Of a stretch of 64,000 nt of DNA, positions 43,679 to 51,455 are shown in pieces. This DNA is from Vibrio sinus (lineage in GTDB: Bacteria > Pseudomonadota > Gammaproteobacteria > Enterobacterales > Vibrionaceae). The notes under the pieces were generated by a model. It was not told the DNA's origin, ran no database searches, and saw only the letters and a list, made by a program, of their open reading frames with translations. The translations under genes were made by a program, and so were the position numbers. The DNA is taken from the NCBI RefSeq assembly GCF_023634645.1, contig NZ_JAMKMR010000020.1:25037-89036 (forward strand). Reading direction: 5' to 3'. The stretch's first letter is position 1. Each line of letters starts with the position of its first letter.

Positions 43679-44740
43679 ATGGCGGTGTATTTTGTGACAG
43701 GCAAGCTGGGCGCGGGGAAATCACTGACCTCGGTCGGCCGTATACGTGAGGCGTTGTATCGAGGTGTGCCCGTGGCAACCAACCTCGACATTCGCTTAGT
43801 GCCGATGCTTGGTAGGAAAACCAAGAAAACGAGGCTTTACCGAGTCCCCGATAAGCCAAGCCTTGCGGACTTACAGGCACTTGGAAATGGCAACCCGAGT
43901 TATGATGAATCAAAGAACGGCCTACTCGTGCTCGATGAATGCGGGACTTGGTTTAACTCCAGAACATGGAACGACAAATCTCGGCAAGACGTGATCAACT
44001 GGTTTTTGCACGCCCGTAAACTAGGTTGGGATATCATTTTCATTGTGCAAGACATCTCGATTGTGGATAAGCAAGCACGCTTGGCCTTAGCCGAACACAC
44101 TGTATTTTGTCGCCGTCTCGACAGAATGCAAATCCCCTTTCTATCGGCATTCATTCGAGTCATCACCCTCGGTGCTATTAAGCTCAAGTTACCTAAACTG
44201 CATGTGGGGATCGTGAAGTACGGCGATAATGCTCAATCTATTACGGTGGATAAGTGGCTGCTTTGGGGCAGCGATTTGTACGCCACTTACGATACCAAAC
44301 AGGCGTTTTCGGACTACTATGACCGCGGAACGTTTAGCGTTTTGCCGACCTGGTATACCCACGGACGCTACAGTGTCACGCTAAATCTGAGAAATATTAT
44401 GCGCTTAACCAAAATCTATGCGCGAAAATTCTCGCGCTTTACCATGTTTACCCTGGGCTCTCTGAGTTCACTGGGTGTATCACTTTATTTCCTGCCTAAT
44501 ACGCAAGTAATTCAAACTACTGAATCGATTGCCCCGAAAGTGAAGCGGCTAGACTTATCTGGCTATCGAATCGTCAGCTATATGAGCGCGCCAAATCGGC
44601 CTTTATCTTTTGAGCTGGATAACAATGGCAAGCGTATCAATAGTCTGCAACTTGCCGAGCTGGGCTATGACTTTCAATCCACTTCTCGTTGTTCTATTAC
44701 CGTTAGCCAAGGTAGCCGCCATGAAAAACTTCATTGTTAG
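43679..44740 (+). CDS. zot: Zot-family assembly ATPase (pI-like)
   Basis: The 353 residues have the Zot/pI N-terminal ATPase with Walker A VTGKLGAGKSL at residue 6 and Walker B LLVLDECGTWFN. One membrane helix (MFTLGSLSSLGVSLYFL) lies near residue 260 and a short periplasmic tail follows. The protein drives virion assembly through the inner membrane. The ATG at 43679 overlaps the end of the preceding gene (GTG at 43670 is also possible). The C-terminal domain is much shorter than the toxin part of CTX Zot. Confidence 0.92.
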   Translation: MAVYFVTGKLGAGKSLTSVGRIREALYRGVPVATNLDIRLVPMLGRKTKKTRLYRVPDKPSLADLQALGNGNPSYDESKNGLLVLDECGTWFNSRTWNDKSRQDVINWFLHARKLGWDIIFIVQDISIVDKQARLALAEHTVFCRRLDRMQIPFLSAFIRVITLGAIKLKLPKLHVGIVKYGDNAQSITVDKWLLWGSDLYATYDTKQAFSDYYDRGTFSVLPTWYTHGRYSVTLNLRNIMRLTKIYARKFSRFTMFTLGSLSSLGVSLYFLPNTQVIQTTESIAPKVKRLDLSGYRIVSYMSAPNRPLSFELDNNGKRINSLQLAELGYDFQSTSRCSITVSQGSRHEKLHC

Positions 44741-45974
44741 CACGAACGAATGGATCTTAAAAAGGATCTACCAAGGTTATGGCAAAGTGCTTCTACTCGC
44801 GGCGCTCTTAATCTGCGCCCCACTCCATGCCAATGAGCTGACGACCTTTGAAACGTCGAACACCCCTATCTCAGAGTTTGTGTCATGGTACGCCACTGAA
44901 TCCGGTCAAACCATCGTATTGGGTCAAGGAGTCACAGGCTCTATCAGCTTTACCGCGAAAGACTTAAAACCCAGTGAGTACCCTGCTTTTTTCAATTCTG
45001 TGCTTCGCTCTCATGGTTATATGCTCAACATTGAAAATGGTATTTATGTCGTCAGGCCAAACGCGCACGCCATTACTCAAGTGGAACCGTCCTTTGTGAA
45101 GCTCTATCGCCTCGTGCATGTGAGAAACACTAAGGTCACGGACTTAATTTCGTCCATGCTGAGCGCCACTCAAACTCAGAGCATCAATAACCAACCTATT
45201 AAAAACTACAACGTTGAGGTGCTGCCCACGACCAATGCAGTAATTATTACGGGTACGCGAAATCAGCTGCAACAAATCGACACACTTATGAAAGGCATTG
45301 ATAGACCACAACGCCAAGTCTTTATTGAGGCCGTGATTACGGAAACCTCTATCGACAAATCTCATGAGGTGGGTGTCAATCTCGAAGCCGCTTTCAGCAA
45401 GGCTGGGTTTGTCACTAATACGATTGTGGCTGACCTCACCTCGGATAATGTCGTGATGTATGATAAAGGTAATTTTGATGCCCTCGTAAAGGCGATATCG
45501 AGCGATGACAATGCCAAACTGCTTTCGCGGCCAAACATGCTCATCATGGACAGAGAGCGTGGATACATCACTGTGGGTCAAAATGTTCCGTTCATCATAG
45601 CCAAAGAAGTGACCGACGGCGGTAATACGATTCAACAAATTGAGCGCAAAGATGTTGGGGTGTCTCTTGATGTTGTTCCACATATCTTAGGTGACGAAGT
45701 TATTCTACAAATTGCTCAAGAGTCTCAGTCTGTGACCAATTCAACAGCTGCGGCTGACATCATCACCAATAAGCGTACGCTCAGAACGGTGGTAAAGGTT
45801 AAGAGTAAGCAAACCATCGTGCTTGGTGGACTGATATCGGATGAGGAAAAAGTCAGTGAATCAGGGGTGCCGGTTCTCAAAGACATCCCCGTATTAGGTT
45901 GGTTTTTTAGTTCAACGAAAACCACTCATCAACAAAAAGAGCTACGAGTGGTGATTAAGACGACCGTTTTGTAG
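44721..45974 (+). CDS. Phage-encoded secretin (pIV-like)
   Basis: The 417 residues have a signal region, an N-terminal N0-type domain (TFETSNTPISEFVSWYATESGQTIVLGQGVTGSISF), an N1 domain and a C-terminal secretin pore (LLSRPNMLIMDRERGYITVGQNVPFI; GVPVLKDIPVLGWFFSSTKT). It should form the outer-membrane exit channel, so this phage does not depend on the host secretin as CTX does. The start at 44721 lies within the end of zot; AAGG precedes it. Confidence 0.9.
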   Translation: MKNFIVSTNEWILKRIYQGYGKVLLLAALLICAPLHANELTTFETSNTPISEFVSWYATESGQTIVLGQGVTGSISFTAKDLKPSEYPAFFNSVLRSHGYMLNIENGIYVVRPNAHAITQVEPSFVKLYRLVHVRNTKVTDLISSMLSATQTQSINNQPIKNYNVEVLPTTNAVIITGTRNQLQQIDTLMKGIDRPQRQVFIEAVITETSIDKSHEVGVNLEAAFSKAGFVTNTIVADLTSDNVVMYDKGNFDALVKAISSDDNAKLLSRPNMLIMDRERGYITVGQNVPFIIAKEVTDGGNTIQQIERKDVGVSLDVVPHILGDEVILQIAQESQSVTNSTAAADIITNKRTLRTVVKVKSKQTIVLGGLISDEEKVSESGVPVLKDIPVLGWFFSSTKTTHQQKELRVVIKTTVL

Positions 45975-46347
45975 ATTGTTGGACTTTGATGCGAGCAATT
46001 TCTCTCGCTAGCTTCAGGAGCTTGGTAGATATCTTGATTTCTAATTCGGAATTGATTTGTGCCAGCGCGATACCGCAGAGTATTTCTTGAGGCGATACCA
46101 GTTGGCCCGTTGGCAGCTCTAACTTGTCGTAGTGCATTCTAAATTGTTCCCAATCTTCTGTTGGGCTTAGCTCTCTCCCACGGCTCATTCGCATCAGACG
46201 TTTGCACTCCTCCGGAATGGTTTTGCCGGAATCCCATAGGTACACGGTTCGTAGTGACTTAAAGCAAAGCTCGGCGGTTTGCTGTTTGGTCAAGCCACAT
46301 TCAAATTTTCTGAACACGTAGTTTTTTGTCATTTCATTATATTTCAT
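45955..46347 (-). CDS. Phage regulator, copy 1
   Basis: This 130-residue protein has a helix-turn-helix-like part (FECGLTKQQTAELCFKSLRTVYLWDSGKTIPEECKRLMRM). It is convergent with the secretin gene, the ends overlapping by 20 bases. A GAGGG box precedes the ATG. A paralogue lies at 50982-51368. The two share about half their residues by eye, notably TxxQxAELCFK, RTxxLW, IPxEC and GREL. It is probably a repressor/regulator of the phage. Confidence 0.7.
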   Translation of the reverse strand: MKYNEMTKNYVFRKFECGLTKQQTAELCFKSLRTVYLWDSGKTIPEECKRLMRMSRGRELSPTEDWEQFRMHYDKLELPTGQLVSPQEILCGIALAQINSELEIKISTKLLKLAREIARIKVQQSTKRSS

Positions 46348-46515
46348 CTAAGTACCCTCTTAAATGAAACGCCATGAAAGACTCATGCCTACAGTATTAT
46401 TAGTAAATTTAATCACTTAATTGACTGCGACCTCAACTGAAACATTCTCATTTGATCGTGATTTTTTGCTTGGCTAGTGTTGCCCTATGGATGATACAAA
46501 CTACAAGGGTGAATA

Positions 46516-47061
46516 GTGATTAAAGTACTAATAGTAATGGCACTTCTTGGCTATGTTGCTATGAAGTTATTTGGTTCTAATAAGAGTAAATCCGGTCGAC
46601 GAAAAAGAAAATCACCACCACTCAAAATTAGTTCCCCTAGCGATTATGTGGCTCATAGCAAGCAACATTACTTAACAACGGAGAACGAACGTAAGTTCTA
46701 TGCCGCTATGCAGGAAGTCGTACCGGATGAGTACGTCATACACTCACAAGTGTCACTCATGGCATTAGTGAAACCTGTCAATTTTAGAGATAATTCCAAG
46801 ACCTGGGCCAAGAGAATGGACTTTGTTATCACTGACAAGATGACACGGGTTCTCGTTGTTATTGAGCTTGATGATTCGACACACAATTGGAAAAAGCGCA
46901 TTGCTAGAGATAAGTACGTGAATAGTGCGCTAGATGGACACCATAAGTTGCTTCGATTTCAAACTCAGAGGCACTATAAACCTTCAGAGATTGCTTCCAT
47001 TTTAGAAAGTGAAACTGAGATTAGGTGCTTAGAAGACACAAACAATCATGCTGTGGCGTGA
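46516..47061 (+). CDS. Membrane-anchored DUF2726 nuclease-like protein
   Basis: The 181 residues have an N-terminal membrane anchor (IKVLIVMALLGYVAMKLFG), a basic linker and a DUF2726-type domain: RMDFVITDK, then VLVVIELDDSTHNWKKRIARDKYVN and HKLLRFQT. The D...ELD spacing resembles the PD-(D/E)XK/Vsr-like nuclease fold to which DUF2726 is related. It starts with GTG after AAGGG. It is the first gene of the cargo block next to the restriction-modification operon. Catalysis is inferred. Confidence 0.7.
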   Translation: MIKVLIVMALLGYVAMKLFGSNKSKSGRRKRKSPPLKISSPSDYVAHSKQHYLTTENERKFYAAMQEVVPDEYVIHSQVSLMALVKPVNFRDNSKTWAKRMDFVITDKMTRVLVVIELDDSTHNWKKRIARDKYVNSALDGHHKLLRFQTQRHYKPSEIASILESETEIRCLEDTNNHAVA

Positions 47062-47194
47062 GAGTAATAAACTTGAGGTGGATTTGCTCTGCTATATGGA
47101 ACATGTAGAGAGCAAATTTACCCGACAAGCGAAGCGCGTCAGTGATAACTATGATGTTTTTTTAGACTACGGTTTCTCTGTAATTCGTCAATGA
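47048..47194 (+). CDS. Doubtful small ORF, 48 codons
   Basis: The frame starts inside the end of the DUF2726 gene and runs to 47194 (MLWRESNKLEVDLLCYMEHV...). It has only a distant AGAAG box and no recognised family. It is listed because it fills part of the gap before the methyltransferase operon. Confidence 0.2.
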   Translation: MLWRESNKLEVDLLCYMEHVESKFTRQAKRVSDNYDVFLDYGFSVIRQ

Positions 47195-47330
47195 TCAAGT
47201 TTTGGGCTAATAGGAATATTAGTTCGAAACTAGAAGAGTGCCGGATAAAGACAAAAGTCTTGAACTTGAAATATGCAAGAAGTATGAAATCAGTTGGATT
47301 TTTGTCTCATGTATAAAGATTGGTGATAGA

Positions 47331-47352
47331 GTTCTGACGAATTCGTCAGAAC
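47331..47352. promoter_or_regulatory. 22-bp perfect palindrome upstream of the R-M operon
   Basis: GTTCTGACGAA is followed at once by its exact complement, then a run of A. The position, about 100 bp ahead of the first methyltransferase gene, suggests an operator. The A run on the wrong side argues against a terminator. Confidence 0.55.
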
Positions 47353-47454
47353 AAAAAAAAATTCATAAATCTATTTCAATTGATTTGTAACATAGGGATA
47401 ATCATGTAATAATTTTCCTTATACTGTATAAATAAACAGGATTTAATCTTAGAT

Positions 47455-48498
47455 ATGAATGTAGTTGATTTGTTTTGTGGGTGTGGTGGCCTCTCTTTGG
47501 GGTTTGAGCAAGCTGGATTCAATGTTCTTTTAGGTATCGACCATGACAAAGCAGCATTAGAGACATTCAAAGCGAACCACAGAGGTTCTCATACTATTCA
47601 CGGTGATATACAAAATATTTCAACCTCTAGAGTTCGGAAGGAAATTGGTGATAAGCCCGTAGATGTCATCGTAGGTGGTCCACCATGTCAAGGTTTGTCA
47701 CTATCTGGCCCAAGAAAATACGACGATCCACGAAATAAGTTGTTTCTTTCTTTCGTTAGGTTCGTGGAAGATTTAAAACCAAAATATATTGTTTTGGAAA
47801 ACGTACCCGGGATAATCAGCTTATTCAAAGGAAAAGTAAAAGATCAAATAATACAATCATTTACAGAGTTAGGTTACACTGTAGATTATAAGGTATTAAA
47901 TAGTGCGAATTATGCTATACCGCAGGTTAGAAAGAGAGCAATCTTCATCGGCACTTTAAAAGATGAGAAACCTAGCTTCCCCCAAGAAATATATCAGAAC
48001 GAAAAAGACTTCATTTCCTGTGAGGAGGCAATTTCCGATTTGCACCCTTTAGACGATGAGATAATGCCATTTGCAGTGGAGTATGCGAGTAATCCTTCAA
48101 GTGATTACCAACAATTAATGAGGATTGGAGCACCTGAACAGCTTCATAACCACTTGATAACGAAGCACCAAGACAAAGTTAAAAACACAATCGCACTTGT
48201 ACCAGAAGGCGGTAACTACAAAGACTTGCCCAAACATTTTGTATCTTCGAGGAAATTTAATGTTGCATGGACACGCTACCATAGTAAGAAGCCCGCAAGT
48301 ACGATAGATACAGGTCATAGGCATCATTTTCACTATAAACATAATAGAGTGCCAACTGTAAGGGAAAATGCTCGCCTACAATCTTTCCCTGACTCTTTTA
48401 TCTTTTTAGGTAATAAAACAGAGCAATATCGACAAGTTGGAAACGCTGTTCCCCCTTTACTCGGGAAAGCTATTGCGGAGATTTTAAAAGATGAATAG
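47455..48498 (+). CDS. DNA (cytosine-5) methyltransferase M1
   Basis: The 347 residues have the m5C methylase motifs in order: VDLFCGCGGLSLGFEQAG (I), GGPPCQGLSLSG with the catalytic cysteine (IV), ENVPG (VI), QVRKRAIFIG (VIII) and GNAVPPLL (X). It methylates a cytosine in the recognition site of the restriction system and so protects DNA. It overlaps the endonuclease gene by eight bases. It is AT-rich compared with the phage structural genes, which points to separate acquisition. Confidence 0.93.
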   Translation: MNVVDLFCGCGGLSLGFEQAGFNVLLGIDHDKAALETFKANHRGSHTIHGDIQNISTSRVRKEIGDKPVDVIVGGPPCQGLSLSGPRKYDDPRNKLFLSFVRFVEDLKPKYIVLENVPGIISLFKGKVKDQIIQSFTELGYTVDYKVLNSANYAIPQVRKRAIFIGTLKDEKPSFPQEIYQNEKDFISCEEAISDLHPLDDEIMPFAVEYASNPSSDYQQLMRIGAPEQLHNHLITKHQDKVKNTIALVPEGGNYKDLPKHFVSSRKFNVAWTRYHSKKPASTIDTGHRHHFHYKHNRVPTVRENARLQSFPDSFIFLGNKTEQYRQVGNAVPPLLGKAIAEILKDE

Positions 48499-49903
48499 TG
48501 AAAATAGATACAAAACTCCAGATAGATACCTGTATCCACTCCACATGGTCCGGCCAAGGTTTAAAAATAATATTGAAAATGTATTATTTTATATGTCAAA
48601 GGAAATTAGTGGATTTACAGGCATTATTGATAATGAAGTATTAGATGATCTTATATCAAACTTCCCAGGCAACAAGGAAAGCTCGAAAAAGACTTTGGCA
48701 AATTGGCGAACAGAGATTAGTGCTTTATTTGGATTGATGCAATATCAAGACTTATACGGCTTATATGCCAGTTCAATAGCTAAACGTCTTGCTGATAAAG
48801 AAGATTTGATTGAGTTTTTTAAAAACTTTGTCATGAAGATTCAATTTCCTAACGGAATGTTAAAACCACATGTTAATAAAGATTTAATTGATAATGGTGT
48901 TAGGTTCTTTCCTTTTAAGTTCATAGTTGATTTATTGAATTTATTAAATGATGCAGATAAGCAGGAAGCATATATTACAAAAGATGAACTTACATACGTA
49001 GTATTTGATGATATTAGATTTACATCTGGCAACCTCAAAGTGAGTAATGCAAGAGACATAATATTAGATAATCGAAAATATAATGTTACGTATGATAAAC
49101 ATGATTTTGTAAAAGGTAAAACTAAAGAGTCAAAAGGTGATCAAACAAGAACAGCTTTAGACTTACTAGATTATATGGAGCTTGGTAATTTACTAATCAG
49201 AAATTCATTCAAGTATTTTTTAAATGAATTGGAAAGGGATTTCATAAACTATGGATATAAGGAGTGTGGAAGATTTGATAAGTTTGATTCATTCTATAAT
49301 ACTACCTATGATGTAAATGATCTTAATTTTTCAAAAAACTCATGGTTTGACTACGTAAATGACCTCGATTTCAATAAAAGTGCCACTAATATAGGTAAAT
49401 TTATTAGAAGTAAGTCCACAGAAAAAGAGATTACACTGAATGTTAACGACATGAAAAGTAGTCAGATGTCTACCAAAGATATCGGTGATATGGGTGAGGC
49501 AATAATAATCACACATGAGAAAAATAAACTCAAATCTTTAGGTCTTGAACACAATTCACATCTAGTACAATTTATTCCAACTCATTTAGGTGCTGGATAT
49601 GATATTAAATCTATGGATGAAATGGATAACCAAATTTTCATTGAAGTTAAGACAACACTTAGTAATCACCCATTAACTCAAAGTCGAATATCTCTAACGA
49701 AAAATGAATGGAATGCGGCTTATACCAATGGTGAAAATTATTATGTATATAGGCTCATTATTACTAATGAATCTAGGAGGTTACTAATAATGAATAATCC
49801 TGTAGAATTGGTTAAGCAAGGTAAGATAAAACTAGCAGCTCCAAAGGGTGTTGAGTTGATATTTAAGCCAGACCTATTAAGAGAGGTTGATATTCTATCA
49901 TGA
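48491..49903 (+). CDS. Restriction endonuclease candidate with DUF3883 domain
   Basis: The 470-residue protein has an uncharacterised N-terminal part (about residues 1-330, lysine/asparagine-rich and likely DNA-reading). The C-terminal DUF3883-type nuclease-fold domain has TKDIGDMGEAIIITHEKNKL, then GAGYDIKSMD and IFIEVKTTLS. The D...E-V-K triad matches the PD-(D/E)XK core. It lies between two methyltransferase genes with overlaps of eight and four bases, so all three are translated together. I infer that it is the restriction enzyme; the specificity is unknown. Confidence 0.78.
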   Translation: MNSENRYKTPDRYLYPLHMVRPRFKNNIENVLFYMSKEISGFTGIIDNEVLDDLISNFPGNKESSKKTLANWRTEISALFGLMQYQDLYGLYASSIAKRLADKEDLIEFFKNFVMKIQFPNGMLKPHVNKDLIDNGVRFFPFKFIVDLLNLLNDADKQEAYITKDELTYVVFDDIRFTSGNLKVSNARDIILDNRKYNVTYDKHDFVKGKTKESKGDQTRTALDLLDYMELGNLLIRNSFKYFLNELERDFINYGYKECGRFDKFDSFYNTTYDVNDLNFSKNSWFDYVNDLDFNKSATNIGKFIRSKSTEKEITLNVNDMKSSQMSTKDIGDMGEAIIITHEKNKLKSLGLEHNSHLVQFIPTHLGAGYDIKSMDEMDNQIFIEVKTTLSNHPLTQSRISLTKNEWNAAYTNGENYYVYRLIITNESRRLLIMNNPVELVKQGKIKLAAPKGVELIFKPDLLREVDILS

Positions 49904-50880
49904 GAAAAATGAAAGTATGCTCAGTTTTCAGTGGGTGTGGCGGAATGGATTTAGGTGCTATTGGTGGATTTAAGTATGCACATAATCACTATTCAAACCA
50001 CAATGTAGAGATTGCTTTTTCCTCTGACATCGATCCTTATGCTGTCAATATATATAATGATAACTTTGAGCATAAGAGTATTTTGGGTGATATTCGAAGC
50101 TTAAAAAAATCTGTACCATCGCATGACATTTTAATTGGAGGTTTCCCATGTCAATCTTTTTCTGTTGTGGCTCAGAACCCACCAAGACTAGGCTACAAGA
50201 ATGAAAATGGTAAGCTTTTTTTTGAAATGGTCGATATACTTAAAACACATAAGCCTAAGGTTTTTATTGCTGAAAACGTTAAGGGTTTGTTGTCGGCAAA
50301 TAATAAACAAGCATTTCCTTTAGTAATCCAGTCTTTTGAAGATGCCGGTTATAGATGCACATTTAAAATCCTAAACTCTTTAGATTACGGAATTCCTCAA
50401 AAGAGAGAAAGAGTATTTATTATAGGGTTTAGGGAAGCAGAACATGGTGATGCTTTTGCTTTCCCTGATGCTTTAGACTCAACAATTGTTTTAAAAGATG
50501 TTTTGGAACAGGAAAATAAAGTTGAAAGCAAATACTTTTTTTCTCAAAAAGCTATCGATGGGATGCTAAGAAATCGAGAAAGAATGAATAAAGGTAGGGT
50601 TCAAGACCCTAACAGGCACTGTAATACAATTAGCGCTCACTTGTCTAAAGCGAGCTTAAATAGTGTAGACCCTGTATTGTGTATTAATGACCGGTATCGT
50701 AGATTTACTCCAAGAGAGGCTGCTAGAATCCAGTCTTTCCCGGAAAGCTTTCTTTTTAATGTATCTAATACACGTGCTTATAAAGCTATTGGTAATGCTG
50801 TCCCCCCAGTTCTAATGTGGCATGTTATGCAAAGTGTAATGATAGCAATGAATAACAGTGTAACAATTGAAGCAGCTTAA
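49900..50880 (+). CDS. DNA (cytosine-5) methyltransferase M2
   Basis: The 326 residues carry VFSGCGGMDLGA (I), GGFPCQSFS (IV), AENVKGL (VI), QKRERVFIIG (VIII) and IGNAVPP (X). It differs clearly from M1 in the target-recognition region. A pair of m5C methylases beside one endonuclease is typical of systems that read an asymmetric site and need one enzyme per strand. It overlaps the endonuclease gene by four bases. Confidence 0.93.
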   Translation: MRKMKVCSVFSGCGGMDLGAIGGFKYAHNHYSNHNVEIAFSSDIDPYAVNIYNDNFEHKSILGDIRSLKKSVPSHDILIGGFPCQSFSVVAQNPPRLGYKNENGKLFFEMVDILKTHKPKVFIAENVKGLLSANNKQAFPLVIQSFEDAGYRCTFKILNSLDYGIPQKRERVFIIGFREAEHGDAFAFPDALDSTIVLKDVLEQENKVESKYFFSQKAIDGMLRNRERMNKGRVQDPNRHCNTISAHLSKASLNSVDPVLCINDRYRRFTPREAARIQSFPESFLFNVSNTRAYKAIGNAVPPVLMWHVMQSVMIAMNNSVTIEAA

Positions 50881-50946
50881 AAGCTATCCCCCAATTACTG
50901 AATGAATCATTTGTTCTGTAGCAATTTAAGAAGGGGGATAGCTTTT
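50879..50946. terminator. Terminator-like 14-bp stem after M2
   Basis: AAAAGCTATCCCCC and GGGGGATAGCTTTT pair perfectly across a 40-base loop directly after the M2 stop codon. It lies between convergent genes and suits termination in both directions. Confidence 0.65.
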
Positions 50947-50981
50947 ATTACAAGTTTCTTCGCATTAACGGTTAGCTGCTT

Positions 50982-51368
50982 TTACCTTTTGTATTCAGAT
51001 AATACTCTTGAGTATCTAAGGATTTGGGATGCTTTGGCTTGTTCTTTTGGGGCTGATACTTCTAGTACACCTAAAGCGACTATTATCTGTTGCGGTTCTA
51101 CGATTTGGTCAGTGGGTAGAACGAGATGCTCTCCTATCATTCTAAAACCCTTCCAGCCTTTCCCAATTCCCAGTTCCCTTCCCTCATACATTCGAATGAG
51201 CCGAGCACATTCTGGCGGTATTGGCCGCTTTCCTTGATTCCATAGAGTGATTGTTCTCACAGTTTTAAAACAAAGTTCAGCGACTTGTTTTATCGTTAAA
51301 GTGCAGTTTATTTTTGTGAAAATTCCGAATTCATCGAGTTGAGTGCAATGGCTGTGCTTACGTTTCAT
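50982..51368 (-). CDS. Phage regulator, copy 2
   Basis: The protein of 128 residues is a paralogue of the regulator at 45955-46347: NCTLTIKQVAELCFKTVRTITLWNQGKRPIPPECARLIRMYEGREL, then LVLPTDQIVEPQQII. The start at 51368 has AAGGG at the right distance; an ATG 15 bases upstream is possible. It is the last phage-type gene before the right attachment site. The two copies bracket the cargo genes. Confidence 0.7.
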   Translation of the reverse strand: MKRKHSHCTQLDEFGIFTKINCTLTIKQVAELCFKTVRTITLWNQGKRPIPPECARLIRMYEGRELGIGKGWKGFRMIGEHLVLPTDQIVEPQQIIVALGVLEVSAPKEQAKASQILRYSRVLSEYKR

Positions 51369-51405
51369 TTTAAGCCCTTTCATTTAAAGGCTTGATATGA
51401 AATAA

Positions 51406-51434
51406 ATTTAACATAAGCAGACATAATGCGCACT
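51406..51434 (-). other. Right dif-like attachment site (attR)
   Basis: On the minus strand the site reads XerC arm AGTGCGCATTA, centre TGTCTGC (7 bp) and XerD arm TTATGTTAAAT. The arms match Vibrio dif arms. The centre is one base longer than in the left site, so the two are hybrid or phage-derived versions. It closes the 13-kb prophage. Confidence 0.82.
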
Positions 51435-51455
51435 AAGGTTGTAGGTCCAAAGTAG

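Noticed and set aside
46348..46515. A third dif-like site separating the phage core from the cargo
   Set aside because: No TTATGTTAAAT-type arm or XerC-type arm was found in this gap or in 50881-50981.
47331..47352. Rho-independent terminator
   Set aside because: The palindrome is followed by A on the plus strand, so neither direction gives a T tail after the stem.
50902..51237. Plus-strand ORF of 111 codons after M2
   Set aside because: It begins within the terminator stem and is antisense to the second phage regulator, which has a clear paralogue.
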